Under the pieces are notes generated by a model. It saw nothing but the letters and a program-made list of their open reading frames with translations, ran no database searches and was not told where the DNA came from. Source: an uncultured Corynebacterium sp. (lineage in GTDB: Bacteria; Actinomycetota; Actinomycetes; Mycobacteriales; Mycobacteriaceae). From it: a DNA stretch of 59,838 bases. Both the position numbers and the translations under genes were made by a program. The stretch's first letter is position 1, and each line of letters starts with the position of its first letter. Shown here one piece after another: positions 15,059 to 23,540 of the stretch. The stretch is taken from the NCBI RefSeq assembly GCF_946222305.1, contig NZ_CAMIHZ010000013.1, positions 1 through 59,838 of the forward strand. Direction: 5' to 3'.

Positions 15059-17029
15059 ATGAGCCGCCGCCAGACCAACGCCGCCGCGAGCAAATCAACC
15101 GCGGTGCCGGGCCATGAGTTCCGGAACCCCGATAGCAAGAAGGGGAGCTCAGACCCGCTGATCTTCGGAGTCTCTGTAGGCTTCATCGCGCTCTTCGTTC
15201 TCGGAACAATCATCTTCAAGAGCAAGGCCCGCGAGTTCTTCAGCTCGATCGCCGGATGGCTGCTGGAGAACTTCAACTGGATGTACGTCGGCGGTGTATC
15301 CATAGTCTTCTTGTTCCTCATCGGCATTTTCGTCTCCCACTTCGGGCGCATGCGCTTGGGAGGCGATGGCGAACAACCGGAGCATTCCACCGCCAGCTGG
15401 TTCGCCATGCTTTTTGCCGGTGGTATTGGCAGTGTGCTGATGTTCTTCGGTGTGGCCGAACCCCTCAACCACGTCATCAACGTACCGATGCAGGACACCC
15501 AACCGCTTAGCCGTGAGGCAGTGCGCGAAGCCATGGGCTTCACCATGTACCACTTCGGTATCCACATGTGGGTGATTTTCACCCTGCCGGGCTTGGCTAT
15601 GGGCTATTTCATCTATAAGCGCCATTTGCCGCCGCGTATTTCTTCAATCTTTGCCCCAGTGCTCGGCGCCAAGATCTACGAATGGCCCGGCAAGCTGATC
15701 GACGCCCTGGCGATCATCGGTACCGTGTTCGGTATCGCAGTGTCGGTGGGCTTGGGTGCGCTGCAGATCAACGCCGGTTTGGCCCACATTTTCGGAGCTC
15801 CGACAGTGGCGTGGGTGCAAGTCATCATTATCGCTATCATCTGTGCAATCGCGTCTGTCTCCGTCGCCAGTGGCCTAAATAAGGGCATCAAAATCCTGTC
15901 CAATACCAACATCCTCATGACCGTCGTCATGATGATCTTCATCTTGGCTACCGGCCCCACGCTTCTGTTGCTGCGCGGCACGATGGATACCGCCTCGATC
16001 TACGCCGAATACCTTCCGAAGATCATGTTCTGGTCTGACTCTCAGGACGTGAACCCCGGTTGGCAAGGTAAGTGGACAGTGTTCTATTGGGGTTGGACGA
16101 TTTGCTGGTCCCCATTCGTCGGAATGTTCTTGGCTCGCATTTCCCGTGGCCGCACCGTGCGTGAGTTCATCGGTGGCGTGCTGGCGCTGCCTACCGTCTT
16201 CGCGCTGGTGTGGTTCTCCGTCTTCGGCTTCGCTGGTCTGGATATTGAGAAAAAGCAACCTGGCTCCCTGTCCGGCCCAGTGGTGAAGGACGGAGACACG
16301 GCCTTCGCGCTATTCGGATTCCTGGAGCACTTCCCTTGGGTCCTGCCCGTATCGGTCTTCGCCCTAGCCATCGTTGCTATCTTCTTCATCACCTCGATCG
16401 ACTCCGCAGCAATGATCACCGATATGTTTGCTGCCGGAGAAGAAAACAAGACCCCCACGCTGTACCGAATCCTTTGGGCCGTCCTCATCGGCGCAGTTGC
16501 AGCAGCGATCTTGGTCATGGCTCCGAATGACGGAATTTCCACCCTCCAGGAGGTCGTGATTATCATCGGCCTGCCATTCTTCCTCATCAATTTCGTCATG
16601 ATGTACTCCTTGCTGCGCGGTATGCACGATGACTACGCGGCACGTCCTGAGCCAGTCACCCGCCAGTGGGGCCGCACGGACTCCGCTGAGAAGTTGGAGG
16701 AGCACGAGTCCCGCCCAGCACCGGGTTACGACGAAGAGGGCAATGAATACCCGCGCTTCGAATTCGATGAAGACGGCAACTTGGTCATCCCTGGTAACGT
16801 GCGCATCCAAGGCAACCTGGGCGTAGATGGTGACGTGGATGAAGATCCAGAACCAGTCAAGGAAAAGCCACAGTACAACCAAGATGGTGACTTGATTGAT
16901 GATGAAGGTCGCCTGATCAACGAAGATGGTGAGCTCGTTGATGAAGACGGCAATCGCGTCGATGAAAACGGCGTGCCCGTCGACGAACACGGCAATCCCG
17001 TGAAACTGACCGAAGACGATCACAGTTAA
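15059..17029 (+). CDS. BCCT-family osmolyte transporter with acidic heptad-repeat tail (EctP/LcoP-like)
   Basis: A 656-residue betaine/choline/carnitine transporter-type carrier that should import compatible solutes with Na+ or H+. Twelve hydrophobic spans begin at about residue 33. Family signatures are MFFGVAEPLNHVI and the aromatic block YWGWTICWSPFVGMFLARIS followed by RGRTVREFIGG. The cytoplasmic tail after about residue 520 is unusually long (about 130 residues) and acidic, ending in six heptads of the type (D/E/N)G-x-x-(V/I)-(D/N)-E. In BetP the C-terminal tail is the osmosensing region but is basic; the C. glutamicum carriers EctP and LcoP have longer acidic tails, so this gene is closer to those. 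Position next to an aecD-like gene also recalls ectP synteny. The exact substrate (ectoine, proline, betaine) is not resolvable. Confidence 0.9.
   Translation: MSRRQTNAAASKSTAVPGHEFRNPDSKKGSSDPLIFGVSVGFIALFVLGTIIFKSKAREFFSSIAGWLLENFNWMYVGGVSIVFLFLIGIFVSHFGRMRLGGDGEQPEHSTASWFAMLFAGGIGSVLMFFGVAEPLNHVINVPMQDTQPLSREAVREAMGFTMYHFGIHMWVIFTLPGLAMGYFIYKRHLPPRISSIFAPVLGAKIYEWPGKLIDALAIIGTVFGIAVSVGLGALQINAGLAHIFGAPTVAWVQVIIIAIICAIASVSVASGLNKGIKILSNTNILMTVVMMIFILATGPTLLLLRGTMDTASIYAEYLPKIMFWSDSQDVNPGWQGKWTVFYWGWTICWSPFVGMFLARISRGRTVREFIGGVLALPTVFALVWFSVFGFAGLDIEKKQPGSLSGPVVKDGDTAFALFGFLEHFPWVLPVSVFALAIVAIFFITSIDSAAMITDMFAAGEENKTPTLYRILWAVLIGAVAAAILVMAPNDGISTLQEVVIIIGLPFFLINFVMMYSLLRGMHDDYAARPEPVTRQWGRTDSAEKLEEHESRPAPGYDEEGNEYPRFEFDEDGNLVIPGNVRIQGNLGVDGDVDEDPEPVKEKPQYNQDGDLIDDEGRLINEDGELVDEDGNRVDENGVPVDEHGNPVKLTEDDHS
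16883..17008 (+). repeat. Six 21-bp degenerate repeats encoding acidic heptads
   Basis: Within the transporter tail the units DGDLIDD, EGRLINE, DGELVDE, DGNRVDE, NGVPVDE and HGNPVKL follow one another without gaps. The Gly and the hydrophobic position are constant and the flanks are acidic. The units have diverged at the DNA level, so this is an old expansion rather than a recent slippage. Confidence 0.8.
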
Positions 17030-17056
17030 CGGCTGAAGCCTTACCCATCACCCGCG

Positions 17057-17092
17057 ATCCCCCATGTGCTGCACGGCAGGTGGGGGATTTTG
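17057..17092 (+). terminator. Terminator of the BCCT transporter gene
   Basis: ATCCCCCA (17057-17064) pairs with TGGGGGAT (17081-17088), with further pairing of TGC with GCA inside, and is followed by TTTTGG. It lies 28 bases after the stop codon. Confidence 0.75.
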
Positions 17093-17249
17093 GCGTCGGA
17101 ATAAAAGAAACAGAGGTTAAAGAAGCAGAGGCACAAGAGGAAGAGACAAAAAGAGCAGAAAGCGACAAAGCCACAACCTGACAATGTGAACGTCGTTACA
17201 CTAGTAGGCGAAAAGAAGATATACCCGTATAAAGAATTAAGGAGTGACG

Positions 17250-18107
17250 ATGGTTCAGCGCGTAGGCGTAATCGGTGCCGGCTTGATGGGTGCAGGTATC
17301 GCAGAAGTTGCGGCCAAGGCAGGAAGCGACGTGTTGGTGTGGGAGGCGAAGCAGGAGTTTGCTGACGCCGGTAAGGCCCGCATCGAGAAGTCCCTCACCA
17401 AGGCAGTTGAGCGTGGCAAGCTTTCAGAGGAAGACCGCGACGCTGCTGTACAGCGACTGACCTTCACCACCAACCTCGAGGACTTCGCGGATCGCGAGAT
17501 GGTCATGGAGGCAATCATCGAGAACGAGGACGTGAAGAAGGACGTCTTCGCCAAGCTCGATGCCATCGTGGAAGACAAGAAGGCGCCACTGTGCTCCAAC
17601 ACGTCCTCGCTGCCCATCCAGACCATCGCTTCGGCAACTGAAAACCCACAGCGTGTGATGGGTCTGCACTTCTTCAACCCGGTCCCAGTTCTGCCTCTGG
17701 TTGAGGTGATTCCCGCGCTGACCACCGATGAGGAGATCGTGGAGCGCGCGCAGAAGTACGCCACCGAACAGCTGAGCAAGACCGCCATCCGCGCGAAGGA
17801 CCGTTCCGGCTTCATCGTGAACTTCCTGCTGGTGCCTTACATGCTCTCGGCTATCCGCATGGTGGAGCAGGGTGTGGCAACCCCAGAGGACATCGACAAC
17901 GGTATGAAGCTGGGTGCGGCTCACCCCATGGGCCCACTGACCTTGGCTGACATGGTGGGGCTGGATACGTGCGCCTTCATCGCCGATGTGATGTACAAGG
18001 AGTACGGCGATCCTTCCTACGCTTGCCCGCCACTGCTGCGCCGCATGGTGACGGCAGGACACATCGGTCGCAAGTCCGGCAAGGGCTTCTACGACTACTC
18101 CAAGTAG
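17250..18107 (+). CDS. 3-hydroxyacyl-CoA (3-hydroxybutyryl-CoA) dehydrogenase
   Basis: The 285-residue protein matches the single-domain-pair HBDH/FadB2-type enzymes, which interconvert 3-hydroxybutyryl-CoA and acetoacetyl-CoA with NAD(P). The N-terminal Rossmann motif is VGVIGAGLMGAGIAEVAA. The substrate and catalytic region includes CSNTSSLPIQTIA and GLHFFNPVPVLPLVEVI (catalytic His in HFFNP). The C-terminal helical domain contains RSGFIVNFLLVPY and ends with HIGRKSGKGFYDYSK. The start ATG 17250 is favoured by AAGGAG at 17239-17244; the upstream GTG at 17244 overlaps that site. The gene stands alone, so its role in fatty-acid degradation or polymer metabolism is not fixed by context. Confidence 0.92.
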   Translation: MVQRVGVIGAGLMGAGIAEVAAKAGSDVLVWEAKQEFADAGKARIEKSLTKAVERGKLSEEDRDAAVQRLTFTTNLEDFADREMVMEAIIENEDVKKDVFAKLDAIVEDKKAPLCSNTSSLPIQTIASATENPQRVMGLHFFNPVPVLPLVEVIPALTTDEEIVERAQKYATEQLSKTAIRAKDRSGFIVNFLLVPYMLSAIRMVEQGVATPEDIDNGMKLGAAHPMGPLTLADMVGLDTCAFIADVMYKEYGDPSYACPPLLRRMVTAGHIGRKSGKGFYDYSK

Positions 18108-18179
18108 GTTGTGACTGCGGAAACGGTGAGTGCTGTACCTGACATTGCATAGCCCTCGAATAGGGTCAAACCACCGCGG

Positions 18180-18240
18180 GTCTCTCACGGCAGGCGTACA
18201 ATGAGAGACGTACTAGGAATCCCGCCTTCAACGTGGGATT
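18180..18240 (+). promoter_or_regulatory. Promoter-proximal inverted repeat and leader hairpin ahead of the CsbD-like gene
   Basis: A -10-like TACAAT lies at 18197-18202. Perfect 8-base arms GTCTCTCA (18180-18187) and TGAGAGAC (18202-18209) bracket and touch this box, as an operator would. A second hairpin, AATCCCGC (18218-18225) with GTGGGATT (18233-18240, one G-T pair), falls in the expected 5' leader, 24 bases before the start codon. Whether it acts as operator, attenuator or terminator of the preceding gene is not known. Confidence 0.5.
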
Positions 18241-18264
18241 TCTCCCAACGAAAGGAGCGCAATC

Positions 18265-18471
18265 ATGGGTGCAGATGAGCTGAAGAACAAGGCAGAGGGC
18301 CTGGCCGGTAAGGCCAAGGAGACCGCTGGCGACGCTACCGGCAACGAGAGCCTGAAGAACGAGGGCCGTGCAGATCAGACCCAGGCTTCCGTAAAGGAAA
18401 AGGCTAACGAACTGAAGAACAAGGCTGCGGACGCTGTAAACAAGGTCATCGGCGACGCTGGCGACAAGTAA
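18265..18471 (+). CDS. CsbD-like stress protein
   Basis: A 68-residue, highly charged, Lys/Ala/Glu-rich protein with the CsbD family layout. The motif ELKNKAEGLAGKAKETAGDA is followed by a second similar helix (ANELKNKAADAVNKVIGDA), with NESLKNEGRADQTQ between them. These small helical proteins are induced by general stress in many bacteria and their biochemical role is not known. AAAGGAG lies about seven bases ahead of ATG 18265. It is monocistronic, with its own promoter-like leader and a strong terminator. Codon use is strongly biased to preferred codons (AAG, GCT, GGC), suggesting high expression. Confidence 0.9.
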   Translation: MGADELKNKAEGLAGKAKETAGDATGNESLKNEGRADQTQASVKEKANELKNKAADAVNKVIGDAGDK

Positions 18472-18541
18472 ACCAACCTCTAGCGAGCTAGTCGACTCCC
18501 GTTATTGAGAGCTAGCTTCTTTCGCTAAAGACAGTGGCAAA

Positions 18542-18577
18542 ACCCCCGCTGCGGAATTAATTTTCCGTGGCGGGGGT
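18542..18577 (+). terminator. Terminator of the CsbD-like gene
   Basis: A 15-bp stem with two G-T pairs (ACCCCCGCTGCGGAA against TTCCGTGGCGGGGGT) and a six-base loop TTAATT, followed by CTTGCTTG. It lies about 70 bases after the stop. Confidence 0.8.
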
Positions 18578-18678
18578 CTTGCTTGTGTGAATCGGGTCCA
18601 GCAATTGCACGTAGACAGAGACGATGGTGAACAGCAGGTCAGGGTGGAAAAAGGTGGGAAGGGGGAGGAGCCTGCAGC

Positions 18679-20619
18679 CTAGCTTTGCGTGTCCGCCTCG
18701 GTTGCCTCCGGTACCTCGTCGTCTTCCTCATCCTCTTCTGTGTGGTCGTAGAAACCGAAAGCCTTGAGTCGCTTGCGGTCGGCCGCGGAATTGGAGTTCG
18801 TCAGTCGCAGAAGCTCGGAATAAATACCCCCGGATACCGCCAGCTCAGCTGGGGAGCCGCATTCATCGACACGGCCGTTGTCCAGCGTGACGATCTTGTC
18901 CACATCAGCGATGGTGGAGAGGCGGTGGGCGATAACCAGGGTTGTGCGTCCCACCATGAGCTGGTCCAAACCTGCCTGGACCACGCGCTCAGCCTTGGTA
19001 TCCAAGGCCGAGGTAGCCTCGTCGAGAATCAGTACGGGTGCGTCCTTAAGCATGGCGCGAGCCACGGCAATGCGCTGCTTCTGACCACCGGACAAGCGCA
19101 AGCCGCGTTCACCGATCAAGGTGTCGTACCCGTCGCTGAAGCCCATGATGAAGTCGTGGGCGAAGGCGCGCTTGGCGACATTCTCAATTTCTTCCTGTGT
19201 TGCCCCAGGCTTGGCGTAGGCAATGTTTTCTCGGATGGTTCCGGAGAACAACGCCGGCTCCTGGAACACCACGCCCACGGAGCTGCGTAGCTCGGAGGCG
19301 GTGAGCTCCGTAACATCGCGACCGCACACCCGCAAGGTTCCAGCAGACGGCTGATACAAACCCAGCAATAGGTTCACCAGAGTGGATTTACCGCCACCTG
19401 ATTCGCCGACCAAGGCCACGGTCTCATTTTCATGCGCGGCAAAAGACACTCCGTGAATCACCGGCTCATTAGCGAGATAACCGAAATCGACGGCGTCGAA
19501 TTCGATAACCGGCCCAGAAGATGGAGCCTGCAACTGAGGTACGGCGGACGACTCGATGTCCGCGGCGTCAACCAACATCGGCCCGCCGGGGCGTGCGGCT
19601 TCCAGCAGGGGTTTGGTGGCAGAAGGCTCGTCGAGTTCCTCCATCACCTCGAAGTACTCACGCGATCCCGCGGCGGCGCGCTGAGCGGTATCGACCATCC
19701 AGCTCATCATCGACGCCGGCTGGCGCGCCATCGTCACCAGCTGCAGCAGCAAGACCATGTCGCCGATCGTGAAATCACCGTGGAGAGTTCGCCAGAACAG
19801 GGTCAGGTAGATCGCGGCGAAGATGATGTTCATACCGCCCATGCGCAGCACGTCCATCCAGTGCCAGAAGCGTGACTGCTCCTTGGTCAAGCTGATGGTA
19901 GCGGCGAAGTGCTTCTGGAACAGGCGCAACTCACGCAGTTCCGTAACGAAGGACTTCACGACCTTAACCTGCCCAATGACCTCCGCGAACCGGCCCTGGG
20001 CTTGGTCAATGTGGTCATTCTTTTCCTTCTCCCACACGATCCACTTCTTGGACGTCAACATCGTGAGGTACAAGTACAACGGGAAAATCACGGCCAGCAG
20101 CACAGCCAGTGGCCAGTAGTAAATCGCGGTGATCACCAGGATCATGACCACCGTGATGAGCATGGAGAAGAAGTTATTCGCGAACGACTTGACGAAGTCG
20201 GTCAAACCCAGAATGGAGCGGTCCAAGCGGGAGATGATAGTGCCCGTGACCTGCTTATCGTAGTAGGACTGCGGTAGGGCCAGCAGCTTTGCGAAGTAGC
20301 GATTGGACAGGATCTGCCGCATCCGCATACTCATCACGTCGCCGAACCAGCCGCCAATATTGCGGACGACGGTGCTCAGCAGCTCGGCACCCAGCAGCGC
20401 CAACGCCAGATACACCACGGTGCGGGAGGCATCAGAAACTGCATTCGGATTGTCCCCACGGCTGTTGACGGCCGCGACGATCGTGTCCGTTGCCTCCTTG
20501 ACCAAAAACGGTGCAGCCAGTGCCAGCACCGCCGTAGCTAGGCTGGCTATCACCACAATTAGATAGAAGGGCCAGAGCTCACGAGTAGTGCGGAAAATCC
20601 GGGCAAATGCTGCAATCAC
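18679..20619 (-). CDS. ABC transporter, fused membrane and ATP-binding domains (exporter type)
   Basis: From GTG 20619 the protein has about 646 residues. An N-terminal six-span exporter domain contains a long loop with QSYYDKQVTGTIISRLDRS, the coupling-helix region seen in MsbA/LmrA-like half transporters. The C-terminal nucleotide-binding domain has Walker A GESGGGKST near 402, the Q-loop VVFQEPALFSG, signature LSGGQKQR, Walker B VLILDEATSALD and the switch His in IAHRLSTI. Half transporters of this kind dimerise. The tail after residue about 620 is very acidic (EEDEEDDEVPEATEAD). Longer frames start only at TTG within the preceding aminotransferase gene. It lies ten bases behind that gene, so the two form an operon. 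Substrate unknown. Confidence 0.9.
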   Translation of the reverse strand: MIAAFARIFRTTRELWPFYLIVVIASLATAVLALAAPFLVKEATDTIVAAVNSRGDNPNAVSDASRTVVYLALALLGAELLSTVVRNIGGWFGDVMSMRMRQILSNRYFAKLLALPQSYYDKQVTGTIISRLDRSILGLTDFVKSFANNFFSMLITVVMILVITAIYYWPLAVLLAVIFPLYLYLTMLTSKKWIVWEKEKNDHIDQAQGRFAEVIGQVKVVKSFVTELRELRLFQKHFAATISLTKEQSRFWHWMDVLRMGGMNIIFAAIYLTLFWRTLHGDFTIGDMVLLLQLVTMARQPASMMSWMVDTAQRAAAGSREYFEVMEELDEPSATKPLLEAARPGGPMLVDAADIESSAVPQLQAPSSGPVIEFDAVDFGYLANEPVIHGVSFAAHENETVALVGESGGGKSTLVNLLLGLYQPSAGTLRVCGRDVTELTASELRSSVGVVFQEPALFSGTIRENIAYAKPGATQEEIENVAKRAFAHDFIMGFSDGYDTLIGERGLRLSGGQKQRIAVARAMLKDAPVLILDEATSALDTKAERVVQAGLDQLMVGRTTLVIAHRLSTIADVDKIVTLDNGRVDECGSPAELAVSGGIYSELLRLTNSNSAADRKRLKAFGFYDHTEEDEEDDEVPEATEADTQS

Positions 20620-20629
20620 GCACCCAACG

Positions 20630-21814
20630 CTAGTCGGTGAACGAAGCAGCCTCCAACCTGTCCAGAATCTCGCCAAGAATCTCGCGCGACGTGGCGAAAT
20701 TAATCCGCACGTGGCCTTCTCCCTCGTCGCCGAAGCTGGTGCCTTCGCTAAACGCCACTTTCGCCCTGTTGAGGATCTTCGCCGCCGGTTTAGTTTCCAG
20801 CCCCGGTACGTTCCGCAGGTCTACCCACAACAGGAAGCTGGCCTCGGGCCGCTCGAATCGTACGCCGGGCAACACCTTGGGCAGACGTTCCTCAAGCAGA
20901 TCGAGGTTGCCGGAGAGGTAGTCCAGCTCCGCGTCGAGCCACTCTCGCCCCTCCAGGTACGCCGCCATCATAGACACCTGCCCCAAGGTGGATGACGCCC
21001 CCGTGCGCAGCGGATGCACCTGTGCCATGGTCTCGCGATCCGCGGGGTTAGTGAACACCATCTGCGCGCAGTGCAGGCCAGCGGTATTCCAACCCTTGGA
21101 GGTCGCGGTCACAGTCACAGCCACCTTCGCCGCGAGATCTGAAATCGACGCGGTGGGTGTGTGCCGGGCAGGGGAGTACACCACCGGTGCGTGAATCTCA
21201 TCGGAAATCAATCGCACTCCGTGTTTATCGGCCAGCTCCACGAGCCGCTGCAACTCGTTGGGGCGGAAAGCCCGGCCCAATGGGTTATATGGGTTGCACA
21301 CGATCATCGATCCCGCGTGTTCAAAGGCCTTGTCCAAGGCGGCGTAGTCATAACCCCACTCTTCGCCCTCAGGACCTTGGTTGCGCACCATTGGTACGAA
21401 GGTGGCGGGCCGCTTCGTCGCCCCCGGCACGTCGAAGAAGGGAAAGTAGCTAGGTGTCGTGATGACGATCGGGCTGCCCGGTTCAGTGAGCTCGTCGATG
21501 GCTACGGCCACGCCCTTGACGACATCCGGTACCAACCGCACCCAGCTGGGATCGACATCCCATCCGAAGCGTGCTTTTTGGAATTCGGCGAAAGCCTTTT
21601 GTGGGGCACCATCTCGGCGTTCGTAGCCGAAGTACTCGTCCTCCACTGCCCGCCGGATCGCATCGTGCACCACCGTGCAAGTGGAAAAATCGCTTTCCGC
21701 CACCCACGCCGGCAACACTTCTTCGGGGTAGACCGTCCACTTCATGGTCCCGCGGCGTCGCAGGGTTGCTTCGTCGGGAACATGGATCAGCGGCGTATCT
21801 GTTGCATCGGTCAT
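20630..21814 (-). CDS. aecD: PLP-dependent C-S lyase (cystathionine beta-lyase, MalY/PatB/AecD type)
   Basis: The 394-residue protein is a class I/II fold aminotransferase of the MalY/PatB branch. Such enzymes cleave C-S bonds of cystathionine and cysteine conjugates to give pyruvate, ammonia and a thiol. Visible signatures are the N-terminal RRGTMKWTVYPEEVLPAWVAE, substrate loop YFGYERRDGA, VCNPYNPLGR (Asn175 region), ISDEIHAPVVY (Asp205) and TATSKGWNTAGLHCAQ with the PLP-binding Lys240. The last residues RINFATSREILGEILDRL carry the carboxylate-binding Arg. C. glutamicum AecD and the odour-forming C-S lyases of skin corynebacteria belong here. Followed immediately by the ABC exporter. Symbol given by family similarity and apparent synteny. 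Confidence 0.85.
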   Translation of the reverse strand: MTDATDTPLIHVPDEATLRRRGTMKWTVYPEEVLPAWVAESDFSTCTVVHDAIRRAVEDEYFGYERRDGAPQKAFAEFQKARFGWDVDPSWVRLVPDVVKGVAVAIDELTEPGSPIVITTPSYFPFFDVPGATKRPATFVPMVRNQGPEGEEWGYDYAALDKAFEHAGSMIVCNPYNPLGRAFRPNELQRLVELADKHGVRLISDEIHAPVVYSPARHTPTASISDLAAKVAVTVTATSKGWNTAGLHCAQMVFTNPADRETMAQVHPLRTGASSTLGQVSMMAAYLEGREWLDAELDYLSGNLDLLEERLPKVLPGVRFERPEASFLLWVDLRNVPGLETKPAAKILNRAKVAFSEGTSFGDEGEGHVRINFATSREILGEILDRLEAASFTD

Positions 21815-21902
21815 GTTTTTCCACCTTAGTCAGGTCGATGGATGCGAAGTGCGGGGTTAGCCCCCATAGCGCTTCATGGGGGGGCATACCCCGCCCAGAC
21901 GA

Positions 21903-23474
21903 CTAGTCCGCAAAGGGGAAGAATCGCCGCACCTGGCGCAGCGGATCACTCGCGACCGACTCTGAGCAATCATTCATATCGAACAGTTTCGTCAGTCGTT
22001 CCCCATTGGGGTCGTACTGCGGCCAATCCGGATTCTTGCCATGCGCGAAGTTCACGATGATTTGGTGGAACCTTGTTGCCAGTGGCTGCAAACGTTCTTC
22101 AGCACCCTGCCCGCAGAACTCTTTCACGCGGTCCGCAACGGAACTCAAATCGTCGAATACCAACGGCAAATCGCCACAGTGCTGCGCATCCGACTCCTTG
22201 TGATGCGTCCCCGGGGCGACCTCGCCGGAACTGCTGTGGAACTCGTATGCCCACGTCATGGCCCCAGGTTTACGGGCTTCCAAGGCCGCTGCCACAAACC
22301 GGCGAATCGTCGAATCACCCACGATGTGTCCCAACGGGCGGAAGGGCTTCTCGCTGCGAATGTACTGGCGGTACGCACGCATAGCTTGCGGCAGGTTGCT
22401 TCTTTTTGGTTTCGACGCCGCCCCAGCTCCCAAGCCCATGGTTTGCGCAGCAAGAAGAGTGAATGCTCGCGCCGCGATGCGCTGGGAGCGCTTGTCGCTG
22501 GCGCCCGCTTTATCCCACTTGGTAGCGACTGGGGTGCGCACAAATTCATCGCGCATGCTGCCGATGATCATCGGGATATCGCGCACGCGGGCGGGATCCC
22601 ACGGGTATGGCCCCACGGCGCAATCCGTGGGGTATTCCGCCGCGAAGTCTTCATAAGCGCTTTTCAGCTGCTTCCGGCTGAGGCCCGAGACTTGATCTAA
22701 GGTCAGCGGACCACCCAGTGCCTTGCGGGCTGCTTTGATACGGCTGGGCCAACCTGTGCGGGGCAGCCCCATGGACAAGCACACTCCGCGGTGAACCAAT
22801 CCTTCGCTGCGGGGATCCGACAGCACCCAGTGGGTCAGGGCCGCGCCCGCGGATTGGCCCATAAGAGTGACGTTTGTCGGGTCGCCACCGAATTGGGCGA
22901 TATTGTCCTGCACCCATCGCAGGGCGTAGAAAATATCTTCCACCGCTCGGAATGTGGTTTCCCCTTGGGGCTCGTCCGGATCGGGGGCTCCTTTGTCGCC
23001 GCTCGTGGGCTCGGGGTCTTCGTCAACTAGTGGGAGGAAGCCTTCGAACCGCAGGCGATAGTTGATGGCCACGTAAACGCAGTTGTCCCGGGCAAAATTT
23101 TCGCCGCGGTACCACATGGAATCCGCCTCACCCATCTCGTAGCGTCCACCGTGAATGAACACGACAATGGGGAGCGTGGCGTCGGTGGAAGAAGCACCGT
23201 GAGGTGTGGCCACGCTAAGGGTGTGGCGCGTGCCCTTACGGTTGCGATCGGTAAGCAGGAAACCTCCGGGCAACGGGTGAGGGGCGCTGGGAGGCAGGAA
23301 CAACTCATGGGATGAGTTGAGGTCATTGGCGTAGGGGATAGCCGTCCAATGGTCAGCGACGTTTCCGCGCCAACCGCGGATAGTGCCTTGCTTGGTGAGA
23401 ACATCCAGGACATCCGTGGTGTCTGGGGTGTGGGGCACGGAAGAAACCGGATCCTGCGAAGAGGGTGAAGTCAT
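21903..23474 (-). CDS. Carboxylesterase (type B, alpha/beta hydrolase)
   Basis: A 523-residue carboxylesterase type B. The oxyanion-hole block is VVFIHGGRYEMGEADS, the family block YVAINYRLRFEGFLPL follows, and the nucleophile Ser lies in VTLMGQSAGAALTHW. The acid residue is probably in GSMRDEF and the catalytic His in AQHCGDLPLVFDDL. The lid/insertion between about residues 340 and 390 is Ala/Lys-rich and variable. No signal peptide is present, so the enzyme is probably cytosolic. ATG 23474 is chosen because the longer frame from 23516 starts with TTG inside a -35-like TTGACA. It is divergent from the M3 peptidase gene. The natural ester is unknown. Confidence 0.88.
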   Translation of the reverse strand: MTSPSSQDPVSSVPHTPDTTDVLDVLTKQGTIRGWRGNVADHWTAIPYANDLNSSHELFLPPSAPHPLPGGFLLTDRNRKGTRHTLSVATPHGASSTDATLPIVVFIHGGRYEMGEADSMWYRGENFARDNCVYVAINYRLRFEGFLPLVDEDPEPTSGDKGAPDPDEPQGETTFRAVEDIFYALRWVQDNIAQFGGDPTNVTLMGQSAGAALTHWVLSDPRSEGLVHRGVCLSMGLPRTGWPSRIKAARKALGGPLTLDQVSGLSRKQLKSAYEDFAAEYPTDCAVGPYPWDPARVRDIPMIIGSMRDEFVRTPVATKWDKAGASDKRSQRIAARAFTLLAAQTMGLGAGAASKPKRSNLPQAMRAYRQYIRSEKPFRPLGHIVGDSTIRRFVAAALEARKPGAMTWAYEFHSSSGEVAPGTHHKESDAQHCGDLPLVFDDLSSVADRVKEFCGQGAEERLQPLATRFHQIIVNFAHGKNPDWPQYDPNGERLTKLFDMNDCSESVASDPLRQVRRFFPFAD

Positions 23475-23479
23475 GGAAA

Positions 23480-23516
23480 CAGATGCTAATTGAGAGCTGA
23501 TGAACTCACGTGTCAA
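23480..23516 (-). promoter_or_regulatory. Candidate promoter of the carboxylesterase gene
   Basis: Read on the minus strand, TTGACA (23516-23511) is followed after about 17 bases by TCAATT and then TAGCAT just before ATG 23474. The -35 match is perfect and the -10 is weak. With this spacing the transcript would have almost no leader, which fits the lack of a ribosome binding site. Confidence 0.4.
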
Positions 23517-23540
23517 ACAACCTAATTAGAGTGGGGCACC

